A stretch of DNA of 64,000 nt from Ricinus communis. Taxonomy: Eukaryota; Streptophyta; Magnoliopsida; Malpighiales; Euphorbiaceae. Within the stretch, counting starts at the first letter, position 1, and every line of letters starts with the position of its first letter. The translations under genes and the position numbers were made by a program. Below, piece after piece: positions 61,259-64,000 of the stretch. The DNA is taken from the NCBI RefSeq assembly GCF_019578655.1, contig NC_063257.1, positions 9,548,001-9,612,000 on the forward strand, given 5' to 3'. The notes beneath the pieces were generated by a model. The model saw only the letters and a list, made by a program, of their open reading frames with translations. It was not told the DNA's origin and ran no database searches.

Positions 61259-62930
61259 AAAATGCCCTACTTTTTGCTGCTTCTTGAAAGTTGCTTTTCT
61301 TTTGTTCTCCTTCTCTTCCATTTATATGCATGATTTGGTGTTGGTGTTGGGCCCTAAGTGTGTAGTGCATTCAAATATGGTCAGAGAAACAAATAACATC
61401 TTCAGTTCTTGACATCAGAGTGTGGGGGCAATAGTATTTAGGGATTAGTTAAGTGATCGTGTGTTCAGCATATATAAGAATAATACTTAAAAATGCTTAT
61501 GCAAGATGCCTGGTGTGTATCATTAAGTGCTCATCTTTTGATTCTAAATACTAAAGTGGATGTATGATGCTGTAGCAATTAGTAGAAATCAAACCCATAA
61601 GAGCTCTGTCCGATATGTTTTAAATAGTAAAATTACTGCTTGGTTTATAATTTATAAAATTGATTTGAAATCTTGAGGGTCTCTTGAAAGATTATTATTT
61701 TACTCATATTAGAGACAACCTAACCCCAATGACATTATTTAGGGAGCAAGAGGGGCACATGAAGACCAAGAAACAAATCACACATGAATTCATGTTTGGG
61801 TTCATAAAACTCTAAATATAAGTGGTATGGGGGCAAAAGAAGGTTATCCAATGCTCAAGACAAAGCTCCACCCTATTGGCCTACACACTGGGTTCCACAG
61901 TTACGAATCTCAACAACTACTAGGCAGCCAGGTTTTCAATAATTTGCTTAAGTTTCTTTTTTCTTGAAGTGATAAAGTTTGGAAATTTCATAAAAATTAT
62001 CAATTTGGTCATATGGCCATTGTATGACCTCTTGGCAGCATTACAGAGAGTTTCAGATTCTCAAAACTTTTTCCAAAAGGAATTACTAAAATGAAAATAT
62101 CAATTTCTGCAAAGTTTCTCTTATCTATTACCAAATCAAACTCATATATTACTCAGTATGATTGAGCAAGAGTCTGATATCCATAAATAAGGTTCAAATT
62201 GCTATCTCTGCACCCATTACTTTCTAACCATGAAAATCAAATGTAAAATGATAATCAAGAAAGATGAGTACTTGGAAAACTAAAGGTGAAATGAAGTAAC
62301 AGAGACATTCAAGAGAGCATATTGAAGCAAAATGTAATGAGATTTGTGAGTGGACAAAGAGTAGTTACTTACAACAAAGTACTTTTCTCCTTATATACCT
62401 TTTTTAATATTATTGTGAAATATATTTTAAATTTTCCTTTTTTTTATTTTATTTATATAGCTAAGTCATGGACCATAGTCAATTTATATCCATTTAAACT
62501 AATTCCAATTTCCAAAGGAACCTAATCGCACATCTCATGATTGACCAATTTTATTCTATTAATATATTTCTTTAAGAATAATATAGAAATTCATCCATTA
62601 CATTGAATTTGTACCTATAAAAACCATAAAAATTTAATATTGCACATATGGCTTGCTGCTGTAATTTTAAATTACTTGCCCCTTTTTTTCTAATGAGATT
62701 ATAGTACCTAATTTTCTTTAATTTGTTATTGATTGTGTATTTAAAATATTGGTGTTTAGTAATTTGATAAGAAATGTAATAATTCATCCTTCTAGTATTG
62801 AAGAATATTGAAAAACAAATAATTCCAACTGATATTTGAACACGCATCTAAAGCATTTGATGAATATCTTGAATAATGGTTTTAATAGGTATGGTGCTTA
62901 TGAGCTTGATATTATGTACCGAATAGTATA

Positions 62931-62933
<3 letters not shown>

Positions 62934-63004
<71 letters not shown>
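62934..63004. repeat. (TA)n microsatellite
   Basis: About 35 TA units, the longest run in the window. Confidence 0.95.
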
Positions 63005-63006
<2 letters not shown>

Positions 63007-63163
63007 CCCTTATAATTTTAAGAAAAAAAATATATTTCCAACTTTGTTATTTTAACTTGCTAAAAATATATATACTAAACATGTACCAAAATATGTGAAA
63101 TAGATATTACAAATATGAGTTAACTATTGAAAAAATTTAAAATATTAGTTTTACATACTGGTA

Positions 63164-63168
<5 letters not shown>

Positions 63169-63216
<48 letters not shown>
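63169..63216. repeat. (TA)n microsatellite
   Basis: About 23 TA units, 165 bp after the previous TA tract and probably from the same degenerate repeat region. Confidence 0.92.
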
Positions 63217-63220
<4 letters not shown>

Positions 63221-64000
63221 TATATATTAAATAGATACCAAAATATGTGAACTTGATACAAAAACATATAAAATAGATACTAGAAGTAATTATATACCAA
63301 ATGTATATCTAATATATATTGAAACACATACTATAATAGATACAAAAGATAATTTTAAATACTAGTTATATATTAAATATATACAAAATTTATATTAAAA
63401 TATATGATAAAAATACTAAAAAATAGTTTTAGATGCTAGTTATGTATACATCCATCTTTTCAATGGATTAACCTACAATTAAATTAATATTATCGAATAA
63501 GTACTAAACATATATCAAACATATACTAAAAAGTAAATACCATAAAAATTATAACAACATATACCAAATTGCCAATAACATATACCATTTCGTAAAAGAA
63601 ATATATCTAATATATATCATCATATTTCTAAAATAATTTTTCAAATTACAATATTTTTGAAAAAAGAAATTTAAAGTATAAAGTTCTTAGGGTATTTATG
63701 AAAGAATCCCTAAAAGAAACCCCATAAAAATTGAACCCAAAATGATAGCCATTTAAAATGTACTTAGAAAGAGTGACAGAAAAGAGAAAGGTAAACCGGT
63801 AATTGGTGAAATAGTATTTTTTTTTTTAAATAAAAAAAAATCCAAGAGGACATTATTGGAGTATAATTTAATGAGATTTGGAAGGACAAAAGTAGAAGAG
63901 AAAATTAATCAGAAAAAGAAAAGTAGTGGATAGGGATGAGCAGAGGAGAGTAAAAGGGACATTTTTAGCAGGACCAGGAATGTTGACAGTACCATTTTGG

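Larger units (their letters stand above)
60882..64000. other. Right-end spacer with TA microsatellites
   Basis: Beyond the MATE 3' UTR no gene was found. CT and TA runs occur at 61080-61112, and three long TA tracts are listed separately. From 63050 to 63610 there are repeated phrases such as ATATACTAAA, TACCAAAATATGTGAA and AATAGATACTA, a degenerate AT repeat. Confidence 0.55.

Overview
This window is AT-rich nuclear DNA from a flowering plant, most likely a eudicot. The genes are intron-split with canonical GT/AG borders. The families are plant-specific (a two-domain WRKY factor, a G-type lectin receptor kinase, a plant GDSL lipase, a NIPA magnesium transporter, a MATE/DTX efflux carrier). 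Plant Ty1/copia and Ty3/gypsy retrotransposons and old organelle DNA fragments fill much of the space between. Species cannot be fixed from the sequence alone.

Layout. 1-2929: minus-strand copia element, cut by the window's left edge and full of stops and frameshifts. 4201-8049: minus-strand gypsy-type element with both LTRs, primer-binding site and polypurine tract, but with most of its reverse transcriptase and its integrase core deleted; its left border is tandemly duplicated. 11689-14287: four-exon GDSL esterase/lipase (369 aa). 14920-20442: complete-looking Tnt1-type copia element with a perfect 5-bp target duplication and very similar LTRs, but broken reading frames. 20824-26228: degenerate zone with a light-harvesting (LHCA3-like) pseudogene, four ~190-bp tandem repeats, a chloroplast psbD fragment and a probable mitochondrial trnS fragment. 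27989-30505: single-exon G-type lectin receptor kinase (838 aa). 31840-33610: two hAT-like non-autonomous transposons. 35265-35910: relics of two exons of a second NIPA gene. 36520-38848: five-exon WRKY33-type factor (573 aa) with W-boxes upstream. 41978-45868 (minus): nine-exon NIPA transporter (351 aa). 45869-57957: 12-kb AT-rich stretch with no gene found. 57958-60881: three-exon MATE carrier of the DTX48/49 type (501 aa). 60882-64000: no gene, long TA microsatellites.

Working together. Plant genes are not in operons and no pathway links all five. The receptor kinase (cell surface) and the WRKY33-type factor (nucleus) both belong to families acting in stress and immune signalling, and they are neighbours; any functional link is inference. 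WRKY and NIPA are convergent.

No new multi-gene system was found. The best leads are the organelle-derived pseudogenes, the decayed NIPA copy, the tandem duplication across an LTR border, the young-looking copia element with dead coding regions, the diverged satellite-like array, and a GDSL enzyme with an altered GDSL motif. All exon models and alignments were done by eye.
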